NCBI RefSeq assembly: GCF_002050515.1
Contig: NZ_LTAY01000092.1
Coordinates: forward strand, 62,001-126,000
Source of the DNA: Clostridium thermobutyricum DSM 4928
GTDB lineage: Bacteria > Bacillota > Clostridia > Clostridiales > Clostridiaceae
DNA: 64,000 nt
Direction: 5' to 3'
Within the stretch, counting starts at the first letter, position 1. Each line of letters starts with the position of its first letter. Below, piece after piece: positions 47,344 to 55,864 of the stretch. Made by a program: the position numbers and the translations under genes. The notes under the pieces are model-generated. The model was given only the letters and a program-made list of their open reading frames with translations. It ran no database searches and was not told the origin of the DNA.

Positions 47344-48597
47344 CTAAAGTGAAAAATTTTCTACATTGTTAACAATCCATTTTCCATCTTTATAAATTAC
47401 ATTTGTAAAAAACTTTTTATTTTCTTTTGTATTTGAAATCCCTATTATTCCAAATATATTTTTACTTATAGTATAATTTACATCACATACTACAGTTCCT
47501 TTATACATACCATTCTCATAAGTAAAATTACTTTTTTCTTTGTCAATAGTTAAATTATCTAATTTATAATCATTTTTTAAGAATACATAATTTTTTTCTA
47601 ATATAGAGTAAATTTTATTTTTTGCATCATCTGAAGCCCCTGTGATACTATCTTTACTTTCATTATTTAATGCTGTAAAAACACTTGAATAAAACCCTTG
47701 TATAACACTATCTACTTCAGACCACAGAGCATCATTTGCCATATTAAGAGTTAAGTTTACCTCTGAATTATTTTCTAATTGGACTTTAGGTCCTTCAACT
47801 TTTCCCCAAGGAAATTGTTTTTCTATACTTAAAGATACACTTCCATCTACTGGCATAGGTCCAATATCTTTAAATTGTTCTACAGTTTTACCTGAACTAA
47901 CTCCATTTATTAATACAGTGGCGTCTTTATATGGAGATTTTACTGTTACTGTATCTCCTCTTAAATCTAAATTTATATTTGTATTGTCTACTACTGCTAT
48001 TTCTCCAGTTTCCTTTATTAAGCCATATTTGCTATCAACAGTACCTTCTAAAGTATATTCACCTGGAATTAAATTTTTAACTACTTTTCCTTGTTCAATT
48101 TGTTGTCCATCTAAAGTTATATTTGTGTTACTTAAATTAGAATTTACTTTTAAATCAAAAGTCTTAAGATCTATATAGTAGTTATCTCCTAAAAATCCTT
48201 TTTCTTTTTTAAGCTCCATAATTTTTGATGTACCATTATTTTTTACTAAGTCTACAAATTCACTTACTTTATCACTTCTATTTTGAAAATATTTTGCTAG
48301 TGGCTTTAATTCATTTCCTGTTGCTTTTTTACCATTAACTTTTATTATGCTATTTAAAGTTCTAACATTTCCATCTTCTAAACCTACTTGAAGTTTATTT
48401 AAAACTTGTTGACTATTATTTTTAGGTGTTCCTAAAAAATATCCAAAACATAAACATAAAATCAATACTATTGGAATTAAAATCTTCTTATATTTACTTC
48501 CAAATTCTAATAATTTTAATTTATTAGGATATTTCAAAAGTTTTGTATATTCAGCAGTTTTATCTCTCAATTTATCTAAATCCACATTTTTTTTCAT
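47344..48597 (-). CDS. TcaA/YvbJ-family membrane protein
   Basis: A 417-residue protein. A short cytosolic start and one membrane segment (about 40-60, ILIPIVLILCLCFGYFLG) are followed by repeated extracellular Ig-like units (NSNLSNTNITLDG, GDTVTVKSP) and a C-terminal NTF2-like domain (about 290-417, VIQGFYSSVFTALNN). TcaA relatives are linked to glycopeptide response and cell-wall teichoic acid in staphylococci. I chose ATG 48597; GTG 48606 sits too close to AAAAGG. Confidence 0.78.
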   Translation of the reverse strand: MKKNVDLDKLRDKTAEYTKLLKYPNKLKLLEFGSKYKKILIPIVLILCLCFGYFLGTPKNNSQQVLNKLQVGLEDGNVRTLNSIIKVNGKKATGNELKPLAKYFQNRSDKVSEFVDLVKNNGTSKIMELKKEKGFLGDNYYIDLKTFDLKVNSNLSNTNITLDGQQIEQGKVVKNLIPGEYTLEGTVDSKYGLIKETGEIAVVDNTNINLDLRGDTVTVKSPYKDATVLINGVSSGKTVEQFKDIGPMPVDGSVSLSIEKQFPWGKVEGPKVQLENNSEVNLTLNMANDALWSEVDSVIQGFYSSVFTALNNESKDSITGASDDAKNKIYSILEKNYVFLKNDYKLDNLTIDKEKSNFTYENGMYKGTVVCDVNYTISKNIFGIIGISNTKENKKFFTNVIYKDGKWIVNNVENFSL

Positions 48598-48696
48598 TTT
48601 ATACACAACCTTTTATTAATATAATATATTAATTATTAATTTAAAATCAATATTTTTAATCTTTTCTTAATAACTTTGAATTTATATATATTTTAA

Positions 48697-48725
48697 TAAT
48701 GGGTATGATAAAATCATACCCATTA
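48697..48725 (-). terminator. Terminator of the small hypothetical gene
   Basis: TAATGGGTATGAT / ATCATACCCATTA with a tight 3-base loop, AT-rich on the minus-strand downstream side. It stands 6 bp after the stop at 48731. Confidence 0.6.
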
Positions 48726-48730
48726 ATTTA

Positions 48731-49072
48731 TTACTCTAATATGTCAATTAGCCATTTTCCACAGTCTACACATTTAAATATTCTTATTACAAATAGATCT
48801 AATTTATTTTCTGCTAATACATTTTTATATTTATCAACTTCTTCTTTAGTCACAAACTCATCATTTTCATCTATATATCCATGAATTTGTATAAAATAGT
48901 TATTTCTGCTTTTATTACAACATTCATTATCATCTGCTGTAACTATTTTTTCGTATTCTAAATAACTTGCGAAATCTTGAATTATATAAATAATATCCTC
49001 ATAATCTTCAATGTTATCTATAAAATCTTCTTCATAAAAAACAAGATCTTTAATTTTAAAAAGTTCTTTCAT
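48731..49072 (-). CDS. Hypothetical protein with CVDCGKW motif
   Basis: A 113-residue acidic protein with ECCNKSRNNYF near the middle and a C-terminal CVDCGKW pair that looks like half a zinc knuckle. I do not recognise a family. The ATG follows GGAGGAAAG. It is divergent from the PHP gene at 49173. Confidence 0.72.
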   Translation of the reverse strand: MKELFKIKDLVFYEEDFIDNIEDYEDIIYIIQDFASYLEYEKIVTADDNECCNKSRNNYFIQIHGYIDENDEFVTKEEVDKYKNVLAENKLDLFVIRIFKCVDCGKWLIDILE

Positions 49073-49172
49073 ATTCTTTCCTCCAGTATAAGTATACTTT
49101 ATCTTTACTTAATATATTCATATAATACTATGCTATAATATAAAAAACAATTTTTATTTAAGGAGACAAACA

Positions 49173-49940
49173 ATGATTTTTGATACTCATATTCATACTG
49201 AATTATCATCTGATAGCCAAATGAAACTTTCTTCTATAATAGAAAAATCTAAAGAATTAAAAATTGGAGTAATATTGACTGATCATTTAGACTTAAACTA
49301 CCATATAAAAAATGAATTTAGAGTTGATTTAGATAAATTCTTTGAAAAATACTCAAGCTATAGAAATGATAATTTACTTCTAGGTGTTGAAATTGGATTA
49401 AGTTCAAGTATTGTAAAAGAAAATACTGAAAAAACAAATAAATATCCATTTGATTATATTATAGGTTCTGTTCATTCTGTTGATGATGAAGATATCTATT
49501 TAACTTATTCTAAAAAAGGATTAAATAGAGAAGATTATTTTAAAAATTATTTAAATGCAGTTATTCAATATATTACTGAGTTTAATAATTTTGATTCTTT
49601 AGGCCATATTGACTATCCTTGTCGTTATTGTAATTATGAAAATAATAATTTAAGTGTATCTGAACATGGAGAATATTTAAAACAAATTTTTTCTATTTTA
49701 ATTAAAAACGGACAAGCTTTAGAAATAAACACTAGAAGATTACATTTAGAGGATGTTTATAAAGCTACTTTAGATATTTATGAGCTTTATGCTAAATGTG
49801 GTGGAAAATATGTTACATTAGGATCTGATGCTCATACTGATGATGCTATTGGCGCAGACTTTAATATTGCTTTAGAAATTTGCAAAAAACTTTCTTTGAA
49901 ACCAGTCTATTTTAAAAATAGAAAAATGATATTAATGTAA
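49173..49940 (+). CDS. PHP-domain phosphoesterase, histidinol-phosphatase type
   Basis: A 255-residue PHP metallohydrolase. Metal-site motifs in order are DTHIHTE (HxH, residues about 4-8), TDHLDLNYH, GVEIGL, GSVHSVDD, GHIDYPCRY and LGSDAHTDD. HisK-type histidinol phosphatase is the nearest named relative, but no his genes are nearby, so the true substrate may be another sugar or nucleotide phosphate. ATG after AAGGAG. Confidence 0.85.
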   Translation: MIFDTHIHTELSSDSQMKLSSIIEKSKELKIGVILTDHLDLNYHIKNEFRVDLDKFFEKYSSYRNDNLLLGVEIGLSSSIVKENTEKTNKYPFDYIIGSVHSVDDEDIYLTYSKKGLNREDYFKNYLNAVIQYITEFNNFDSLGHIDYPCRYCNYENNNLSVSEHGEYLKQIFSILIKNGQALEINTRRLHLEDVYKATLDIYELYAKCGGKYVTLGSDAHTDDAIGADFNIALEICKKLSLKPVYFKNRKMILM

Positions 49941-49979
49941 TTAAAAAGGTCTTTAGTAAAACTAAAGACCTTTTTAATT
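49939..49979. terminator. Bidirectional terminator
   Basis: AATTAAAAAGGTCTTTAGT / ACTAAAGACCTTTTTAATT, 19 perfect pairs with an AAA loop. It serves the PHP gene and the convergent editing gene. Confidence 0.93.
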
Positions 49980-51167
49980 ATTTTTTATTTTTTTAATTGC
50001 ATATTCTAAGGCATTTTCTATATTATTATTGTTCTTTCCTCCGCCTTGAGCTAGAAATTTACTTCCTCCGCCTCTACCATCAATTAGAGTTATAGAATCT
50101 TTTAATAAACTTCCCATATCAATATCATTATCTTTAGAGGATGCAAATATAAGATTTGCCTTCTCTCCATTAGTTATCCCAACTAATGATATTGTTTTTT
50201 CTATAGAACATATTTTTTCTATAACTTTATTTATATTTTTAATATTTCCGTTTTCATATACTTTTTTAAATACTTTTATCCCATTTATTAATTCACATTT
50301 ACTTAAAATTTCTTTTACTTCATAATCACTTGTTTTTTCTAAAAGTTCTCTATTTTGATTATTTAGATTTTTTATATCTTCTTTTAAATTTTCAATTCCT
50401 TTTATAACTTCGTCCTCACTGCAACTTAAATAATTACAAACTTTTTTTGAAAAATTGTCTTTGATTATATAATCATTTATAGCTCTTCTTCCTGCTAAAT
50501 ATTCAATTCTAGTATTCCCTTTATGACCTTCAGCTCTCTTTAGCTTTATACATTGAAGCTCTATTGTTCTACTAGGATGAACTCCACAACATGCATTTAT
50601 ATCCAAATCTTCTATTTTTACAACTCTTATTTTTTCATCTGTTTTAGGTAAATCTCTTCTAAGTCCTAACTTCTTTAATTCTCTTTTTTCTGGAAATAAA
50701 AATTCAACTTTTAGATTCTTAAAAATATTTTCATTTGCATAAGCTTCTGCTTTTCTTATTTGTTCTTCTGTTAATTTTCCTACTATATCTATAGTACTAA
50801 TCTCTTTTCCTAAATGTATACCAGCAGTATTTTGATTAAATAACTTAAAAAAGCATCCTGACAAAAGATGCTGAGCTAAGTGTTGCTGCATATAGTCAAA
50901 TCTTCTATCCCAATTAATTTCACATTTTAGTCTATGTTTTTTTAATATTTCTTTTTCTACTACGTGATATATCTCTCCATCTTTTTCATATACTTCTAAT
51001 ACTTCAACACCTTCTATAGTTCCTATATCATGTGGTTGCCCTCCTCCACCTGGGAAAAATGCTGTCTTATCTAATGTTATATGATATTTATCTTCTTTTT
51101 TTTCTATACCAGTCACTTCTGCAAAGAAATCTTTTATATAGCCATCAATATAATATAATTTTTCCAT
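49974..51167 (-). CDS. Alanyl-tRNA editing protein (AlaX-L type, with DHHA1)
   Basis: A 397-residue protein that hydrolyses Ser- or Gly-tRNA(Ala). The editing core has GGGGQPHDIG, the HxxxH pair in QQHLAQHLLSG and CCGVHPSRT (Cys and His zinc ligands). The C-terminal 130 residues match the DHHA1 domain with GRGGGSKFLAQGGG. It is a free-standing counterpart of the AlaRS editing half. The ribosome-binding site before ATG 51167 is weak (AAGTGA). Confidence 0.88.
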   Translation of the reverse strand: MEKLYYIDGYIKDFFAEVTGIEKKEDKYHITLDKTAFFPGGGGQPHDIGTIEGVEVLEVYEKDGEIYHVVEKEILKKHRLKCEINWDRRFDYMQQHLAQHLLSGCFFKLFNQNTAGIHLGKEISTIDIVGKLTEEQIRKAEAYANENIFKNLKVEFLFPEKRELKKLGLRRDLPKTDEKIRVVKIEDLDINACCGVHPSRTIELQCIKLKRAEGHKGNTRIEYLAGRRAINDYIIKDNFSKKVCNYLSCSEDEVIKGIENLKEDIKNLNNQNRELLEKTSDYEVKEILSKCELINGIKVFKKVYENGNIKNINKVIEKICSIEKTISLVGITNGEKANLIFASSKDNDIDMGSLLKDSITLIDGRGGGSKFLAQGGGKNNNNIENALEYAIKKIKNN

Positions 51168-51210
51168 TTAATCACGTCACTTTCTTTAATCTTTTATAAA
51201 AAGTATAACA

Positions 51211-51258
51211 AAAAGGAATTATATAAAAAAGCATTAGCTTTTTATATAATTCCTTTAT
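51211..51258. terminator. Terminator after the cation exchanger
   Basis: AAAGGAATTATATAAAAA / TTTTTATATAATTCCTTT with a short GC-containing loop; it ends the Ca2+/H+ antiporter gene on the minus strand, 9 bp past its stop. Confidence 0.85.
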
Positions 51259-51266
51259 TTCTCTTA

Positions 51267-52325
51267 TTACACTATAAAAAATGCTGCTGCAACTATTATA
51301 TATACAGCTAAAAGTTGTACTCCTTCAAGCCAATTTGATTCTCCATCACTTGCCACTCTATTAGCTATAAAAACTGATGCTATAAGTGCCACTAATTCAA
51401 ATTCATTAAATATTATACTCATAGGAGAAAATAGTAAACTTAAAAATATTAAAATTGGTGCAACAAAAAGTACTATTTGTAAACTTGATCCTATTGCAAT
51501 TTCTACCGCAACATCCATTTTATTTTTTATTGCCATAATAACTGCTGTACTATGTTCTGCTGCATTACCTATTATAGGAATTATTATTATTCCTACAAAG
51601 AATTCACTAAGACCTAAAGCATGCGTCATAGGTTCTACAGCACCTACTAAAATTTCTGATTCTACTGCAATAACAACTGTGGCTAAAAGCAAAACAAAAA
51701 TAGATTTCCACATACTCCATCCTTTTTCTACTTTATGATTAGAATTACCTCCAATTTCTTCTATCGCATATATATCTTTATGTGTAAAAAATGAAAAAAT
51801 CAAACTTAATATGTATATTACAATCATTATTATTCCAACTAAAATACTTAATCCTTCATACCTTGTATTTAAAAGATTTATATCCATAGTATGTGTGAAT
51901 ATTGCAGGAATTGTTAATCCAATTACAGAAAATAACAACATACTGGAGCTAACTTCAATAATATTTTTATTAAACTTTTGAGTTTTATGTTTTATTCCAC
52001 CAGCGAGAATACTAAGACCTAATACAAGCAAAACATTTCCTATAACTGAACCTGCTATAGAAGATTTTACAACTTCAAATAATCCTTTTTTAAGTGCAAA
52101 AAATGATATTATAAGCTCTGTAGCATTTCCAAAAGTTGCATTTATAAATCCTCCTAATTTTGGCCCTGTATAAATTGAAATAGCTTCTGTAGCCTCTCCC
52201 ATAAGTCCTGCTAATGGAATTATTGCCAAAGCTGCTAAAATAAATATTACAGTTTCATTAAAATTAAAAAACTTAGCTATTATACTTATTGGAACAAATA
52301 TTAATAGAACTCTTAAAAATTTCAT
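51267..52325 (-). CDS. Ca2+/H+ antiporter (CAX family)
   Basis: A 352-residue membrane exchanger. The two family repeat motifs are FGNATELIISFFALKKG (about 65-81) and GNAAEHSTAVIMAIKNK (about 253-269), each at the centre of a set of about five helices, with an acidic loop near residue 186. It expels Ca2+ in exchange for protons. I chose ATG 52325 because AAAGAGG is 7 bp upstream; the ATG at 52331 overlaps the site. Cation specificity is inferred from family. Confidence 0.9.
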   Translation of the reverse strand: MKFLRVLLIFVPISIIAKFFNFNETVIFILAALAIIPLAGLMGEATEAISIYTGPKLGGFINATFGNATELIISFFALKKGLFEVVKSSIAGSVIGNVLLVLGLSILAGGIKHKTQKFNKNIIEVSSSMLLFSVIGLTIPAIFTHTMDINLLNTRYEGLSILVGIIMIVIYILSLIFSFFTHKDIYAIEEIGGNSNHKVEKGWSMWKSIFVLLLATVVIAVESEILVGAVEPMTHALGLSEFFVGIIIIPIIGNAAEHSTAVIMAIKNKMDVAVEIAIGSSLQIVLFVAPILIFLSLLFSPMSIIFNEFELVALIASVFIANRVASDGESNWLEGVQLLAVYIIVAAAFFIV

Positions 52326-52627
52326 TATCATACCTCTTTTCCATAATCGAATAAAAATATATTTATTTTTAAAGCAAATAAATTATTTATTATATTTTAA
52401 GTTTTAATTTATTTTAACTAAAAATTTTTTTACTTTTACGCTCATATATTTAAAAATATATTATTTAGTATTCTTTTTTTTATTAATTTTTATTCTATGT
52501 GAACCTTTTTATTAAGAAATAATAAATTTTAAAAAACTCTTTGGAAACCCTGTATTTGTAATATTTTAGAAGTATTTTTCTTTTTTAATATTTTAAATTT
52601 ATTAATATACATTCAAAATTTTTAGTA

Positions 52628-52656
52628 TTGACTATTATTTTTTTCAGATATATAAT
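52628..52656 (+). promoter_or_regulatory. Sigma-A promoter of the tyrS T-box leader
   Basis: TTGACT (52628-52633), 17 bp, TATAAT (52651-52656). The start point is about 52663. Confidence 0.85.
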
Positions 52657-52662
52657 AAGCAC

Positions 52663-52946
52663 ATGCAGTACAATTACTGCAGTTGCAAAAGATAATTAAT
52701 AAAGACAATGATAAGAGCAAGTAGAAGTATCTAAGCTTAACAGAAAGTTGCCGGATGATGAGAGGCGCAAGGACATTTACTTTGAATACGTCTTGGAGTC
52801 ATGCATTGAAAGTTAATTTTTAATTAGTAGGTGTTATCGGATAAGCTTCGTTAAAGCTATTAAGGTTACATATAAATTTTATGTAATAAATTAAGGTGGT
52901 ACCGCGTGATATAATCTCGTCCTTTGTTATAGGATGAGTTTTTTTT
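52663..52946 (+). ncRNA. T-box leader, tyrosine type
   Basis: An uncharged-tRNA-sensing leader. The conserved T-box AAGGTGGTACCGCG is at 52893-52906. It is followed by an intrinsic terminator CTCGTCCT / AGGATGAG plus U-run (52916-52946) that competes with the T-box antiterminator. Stem I carries GAATAC with a UAC (Tyr) specifier codon at 52787-52789, matching the downstream tyrS. Uncharged tRNA-Tyr would let transcription continue. Confidence 0.93.
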
Positions 52947-53006
52947 ATACGCAAAAACTCTTATTATAATTATTTTTTGTAAATCTTACTCATTTAATTA
53001 AATTTT

Positions 53007-53216
53007 ATACATGGTTGGGTGTAAAGCAAAAAAAGCCTACAAAAATAACTTTTTGAAGACCTTTCAAATAAAACTAATCATTCAGGAATAACCTCGGAAA
53101 TTATTCGTGAATAACATCTTTCTCACTCAGGTTAGTTGAACATATTTTCTTCATTAAGATTTTGCTTAAATTAGTCCTTAATATTTGTATATAAATCAAA
53201 TCACCCAACCTAGTAT
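53007..53216. other. 210-bp structured element between T-box and tyrS
   Basis: Its ends are complementary: ATAC-AT-GGTTGGGTG (53007-53021) and CACCCAACC-TA-GTAT (53202-53216), a 13-of-15 inverted repeat. Inner pairings include AAGCAAAA (53024-53031) with TTTTGCTT (53160-53167) and AACTAA (53072-53077) with TTAGTT (53132-53137). There is no usable reading frame. It could be a structured RNA in the tyrS leader or a small MITE-like insert; no target-site duplication is clear. Confidence 0.4.
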
Positions 53217-53223
53217 AGAAAAA

Positions 53224-53255
53224 TATTTGCAAGAATTCCTACAACATTGCAAATA
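53224..53255. repeat. Inverted repeat upstream of tyrS
   Basis: TATTTGCAA / TTGCAAATA, 9 perfect pairs around a 14-base spacer, right beside the 210-bp element. Its role is unknown; no U-run follows. The remaining stretch to tyrS (53256-53390) is plain AT-rich leader with no feature I can name. Confidence 0.5.
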
Positions 53256-53390
53256 CTAATTCTAAATGAAGAAATTTAATAACATTTTTATATAACTCTA
53301 TTATATTTCTTTATTTAAACAAGGTCAACTATATTAAGTAAGATAGGACTAAAATTAAAATTTTATTTAAATTATAATGGAGGAAAAATT

Positions 53391-54617
53391 ATGACAAACG
53401 TATTAGACACACTAAAAGAACGTGGATACATTAAACAATTCACACATGAAAATGAAACTAGAGAATTATTGGGTAAAGAGAAAATAACATTCTACATTGG
53501 ATTTGATCCAACTGCTGATAGCTTACATGTTGGTCATTTCATAGCATTAATGTTTATGGCTCATATGCAAAAAGCTGGTCATAGACCTATTGTATTAATA
53601 GGTGGTGGTACTGTTACTATTGGAGATCCAAGTGGAAAAACTGATATGAGAAAAATGCTTACTGATGAACAAATTCATCACAATGTTGAATCAATAAAAT
53701 CACAAATGTCAAGATTTATTGATTTCTCAGATGATAAAGCAATATTAGTAAATAATGCCGATTGGCTTAGAGGATTAAACTACATTGATTTCTTAAGAGA
53801 AGTTGGTGGACATTTTACAGTAAATAAAATGTTAGCTGCTGAATGTTTTAAAAGAAGATTTGAAGCTGATAGAGGTCTATCATTCTTAGAATTTAACTAC
53901 ATGTTAATGCAAGCTTATGATTTCTTAGTTTTAAATGAAAAGTTCGGATGTAAAATGGAATTAGGTGGAGACGACCAATGGTCAAATATGATTGCTGGTG
54001 TTGACTTAGTTAGAAAGAAAAAATCTAAGAGTGTATACGCTATGACTTGTAGTCTTTTAACAAACAGCGAAGGTGAAAAAATGGGTAAAACAGTTGGTGG
54101 AGCTTTATGGCTTGACCCTGAAAAAGTATCTCCTTTTGAATTCTTCCAATACTGGAGAAACATTGATGATGCTGACGTTGAAAAATGCTTAAAATTATTA
54201 ACATTCGTTGAAATGGATGAAATCAGAGCATTATGTGATGTTGAAGGTGCAGAAATAAATAAAGCTAAACAAAGATTAGCATTTGAAGTTACTAAATTAG
54301 TTCACGGTGAAGAAGAAGCACAAAAAGCTGCTAAAGCTGCTGAAGCTCTATTCAATGGTGGAGTTGATTTAGAAAATGTTCCAACTATTGAGCTTTCAGA
54401 AGATAAACTTGGAACTAGCTTAATAGATTTATTAGTAGAATTTAAAGTTCTTCCTTCAAAATCCGAAGCTAGAAGATTACTACAACAAAACGGTTTATCA
54501 TTAAACAATGAAAAAGTTACTGATGTTTCAGCTACTTTAAATAAAGAACATTTTGCAGAAGGATTTGCAATGATCAAAAAAGGTAAAAAAGGATTTACAA
54601 AAGTTGTTATAAAATAA
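53391..54617 (+). CDS. tyrS: Tyrosyl-tRNA synthetase
   Basis: A 408-residue class I synthetase. Signature HIGH is DSLHVGH (about 42-48) and KMSKS is EKMGKT (about 226-231). The C-terminal S4 domain (about 340-405, [15 protein letters not shown]) is present. The ATG follows GGAGG. It is controlled by a tyrosine T-box over 700 bp upstream. Codon use is slightly richer in optimal codons, as in many housekeeping genes. It sits beside the tyrosine decarboxylase cluster, as in several tyramine producers. Confidence 0.95.
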   Translation: MTNVLDTLKERGYIKQFTHENETRELLGKEKITFYIGFDPTADSLHVGHFIALMFMAHMQKAGHRPIVLIGGGTVTIGDPSGKTDMRKMLTDEQIHHNVESIKSQMSRFIDFSDDKAILVNNADWLRGLNYIDFLREVGGHFTVNKMLAAECFKRRFEADRGLSFLEFNYMLMQAYDFLVLNEKFGCKMELGGDDQWSNMIAGVDLVRKKKSKSVYAMTCSLLTNSEGEKMGKTVGGALWLDPEKVSPFEFFQYWRNIDDADVEKCLKLLTFVEMDEIRALCDVEGAEINKAKQRLAFEVTKLVHGEEEAQKAAKAAEALFNGGVDLENVPTIELSEDKLGTSLIDLLVEFKVLPSKSEARRLLQQNGLSLNNEKVTDVSATLNKEHFAEGFAMIKKGKKGFTKVVIK

Positions 54618-54631
54618 TTAAAATAAATTAA

Positions 54632-54764
54632 TTAACCAAATTAAAATTAATTAACCAAATTAAAATTAATCAACCAAATTAAAATTAATCAACCAAATTA
54701 AAATTAATCAATCAAATTAAAATTAATCAACCAAAACAAATTTAATCAACCAAATTAGAAATCT
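54632..54764. repeat. 19-bp tandem repeat array after tyrS
   Basis: Seven head-to-tail copies of a 19-bp unit, consensus TCAACCAAATTAAAATTAA, starting right after the tyrS stop. The first two copies carry TTAACC, the fifth TCAATC, and the last two vary at their right half. There are no spacers, so it is not a CRISPR. It could be slippage-generated, a binding-site array or a transcript-end structure. Confidence 0.95.
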
Positions 54765-54823
54765 TGTTAATTAATATAATGACTTTTAAAATTATAATCT
54801 ATACTACTACAAATATACGAATT

Positions 54824-54856
54824 AAAACCTATCTATTAAATTAGATAGGTTTTTTA
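54824..54856 (+). terminator. Terminator after the tandem array
   Basis: AAAACCTATCTA / TAGATAGGTTTT with a TTAAAT loop followed by TTATT; probably ends tyrS transcription after passing through the repeats. Confidence 0.85.
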
Positions 54857-54918
54857 TTTATTTAAAGTTAATTCATATCTTCCATATATAATTGTATAAG
54901 TAAAAGAGGTGATTTATA

Positions 54919-55830
54919 TTGAATTTTACTATTATAAAAGAAGTTTTTATATTATTTTTAATTATGCTTGTAGGAATTTTTGTTAGAAAAAAAAATATAA
55001 TTTCTGAAGAAAGCATTGGATCTATGTCAAACTTTTTAATTAAAGTTTCACTTCCCTTTTTAATACTATCTTCATTTAATTATAAAATAACACATTCAGT
55101 TATTCATAATGCAATATTAATATTTATTTTCTCAACTATAATACACATTTTCCTTTATATATTAAGTAAACTTTTAGCATTAAAATTACCTAAAGAAAAT
55201 AAAGCAATTTGTGTATTCTCCAATTTATTTTCAAACTCTGGTTTTATGGGATATCCTATAATGGCTGGACTTTATGGAAAATTAGGTGTTTTTTATACTG
55301 CGATTTATGGAATCCCTTATTGTATATTCCTATTTAGTATTGGAATAATATTATTTAATAAAGAAGAAAATAATAAATTAAAAATTATTAAAAACATAGT
55401 TTTTAGTCCAGGTATTATTGCTACTTTAATAGGAATTATTCTTATCATTTTCAATTTAGAACTTCCTTCACCTATACAATTAACTCTTAGTTACATAGGA
55501 AATATGACTACTCCACTATCAATGATAATTGTTGGAGCTATGTTAAGTTCTATAAATTTAAAGGAAATGTTTAAAGAAAAGCTTCTATATTATATAAGTT
55601 TTACAAAACTTATATTAATACCAATACTAATTTTCTTTTTAACTACAATTTTAGGTGCAACACCATTTATAAGAAGTATATGTGTATTATTAGAAGCATT
55701 ACCTGTTGCAGTTGTATGTTCAGTTTTTGCAAGTAGTTTTAAAGTAAAACCTGAATTTGCTGCTCAATGTGTTTTTATTACAACTATTTTTTCTATTATA
55801 ACAATACCTATAATAATGAATATAGTATAA
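54919..55830 (+). CDS. AEC-family membrane transporter
   Basis: A 303-residue protein with about ten membrane helices in two inverted halves, typical of the auxin-efflux-carrier family (malate or other small organic anion transport). SNLFSNSGFMGYPIMAGLYG is a family hallmark. The start is TTG 54919 behind AGAGGTGAT. Position between tyrS and the tyrosine decarboxylases suggests, but does not prove, a link to tyrosine or tyramine movement. Confidence 0.8.
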   Translation: MNFTIIKEVFILFLIMLVGIFVRKKNIISEESIGSMSNFLIKVSLPFLILSSFNYKITHSVIHNAILIFIFSTIIHIFLYILSKLLALKLPKENKAICVFSNLFSNSGFMGYPIMAGLYGKLGVFYTAIYGIPYCIFLFSIGIILFNKEENNKLKIIKNIVFSPGIIATLIGIILIIFNLELPSPIQLTLSYIGNMTTPLSMIIVGAMLSSINLKEMFKEKLLYYISFTKLILIPILIFFLTTILGATPFIRSICVLLEALPVAVVCSVFASSFKVKPEFAAQCVFITTIFSIITIPIIMNIV

Positions 55831-55863
55831 AAAGGTATCAAGAAAATCTTGATACCTTTTTAT
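55829..55863. terminator. Bidirectional terminator
   Basis: AAAAAGGTATCAAGA / TCTTGATACCTTTTT with a short AAA-rich loop; shared by the AEC gene and the convergent decarboxylase. Confidence 0.9.
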
Positions 55864-55864
55864 T

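Noticed and set aside
53007..53216. 6S RNA or tRNA in the tyrS upstream region
   Set aside because: The long-hairpin shape is suggestive, but no 6S consensus bubble, clear promoter or terminator is seen, and no cloverleaf fits.
54632..54764. CRISPR array
   Set aside because: The 19-bp units abut with no spacers and there are no cas genes, so it is a plain tandem repeat.
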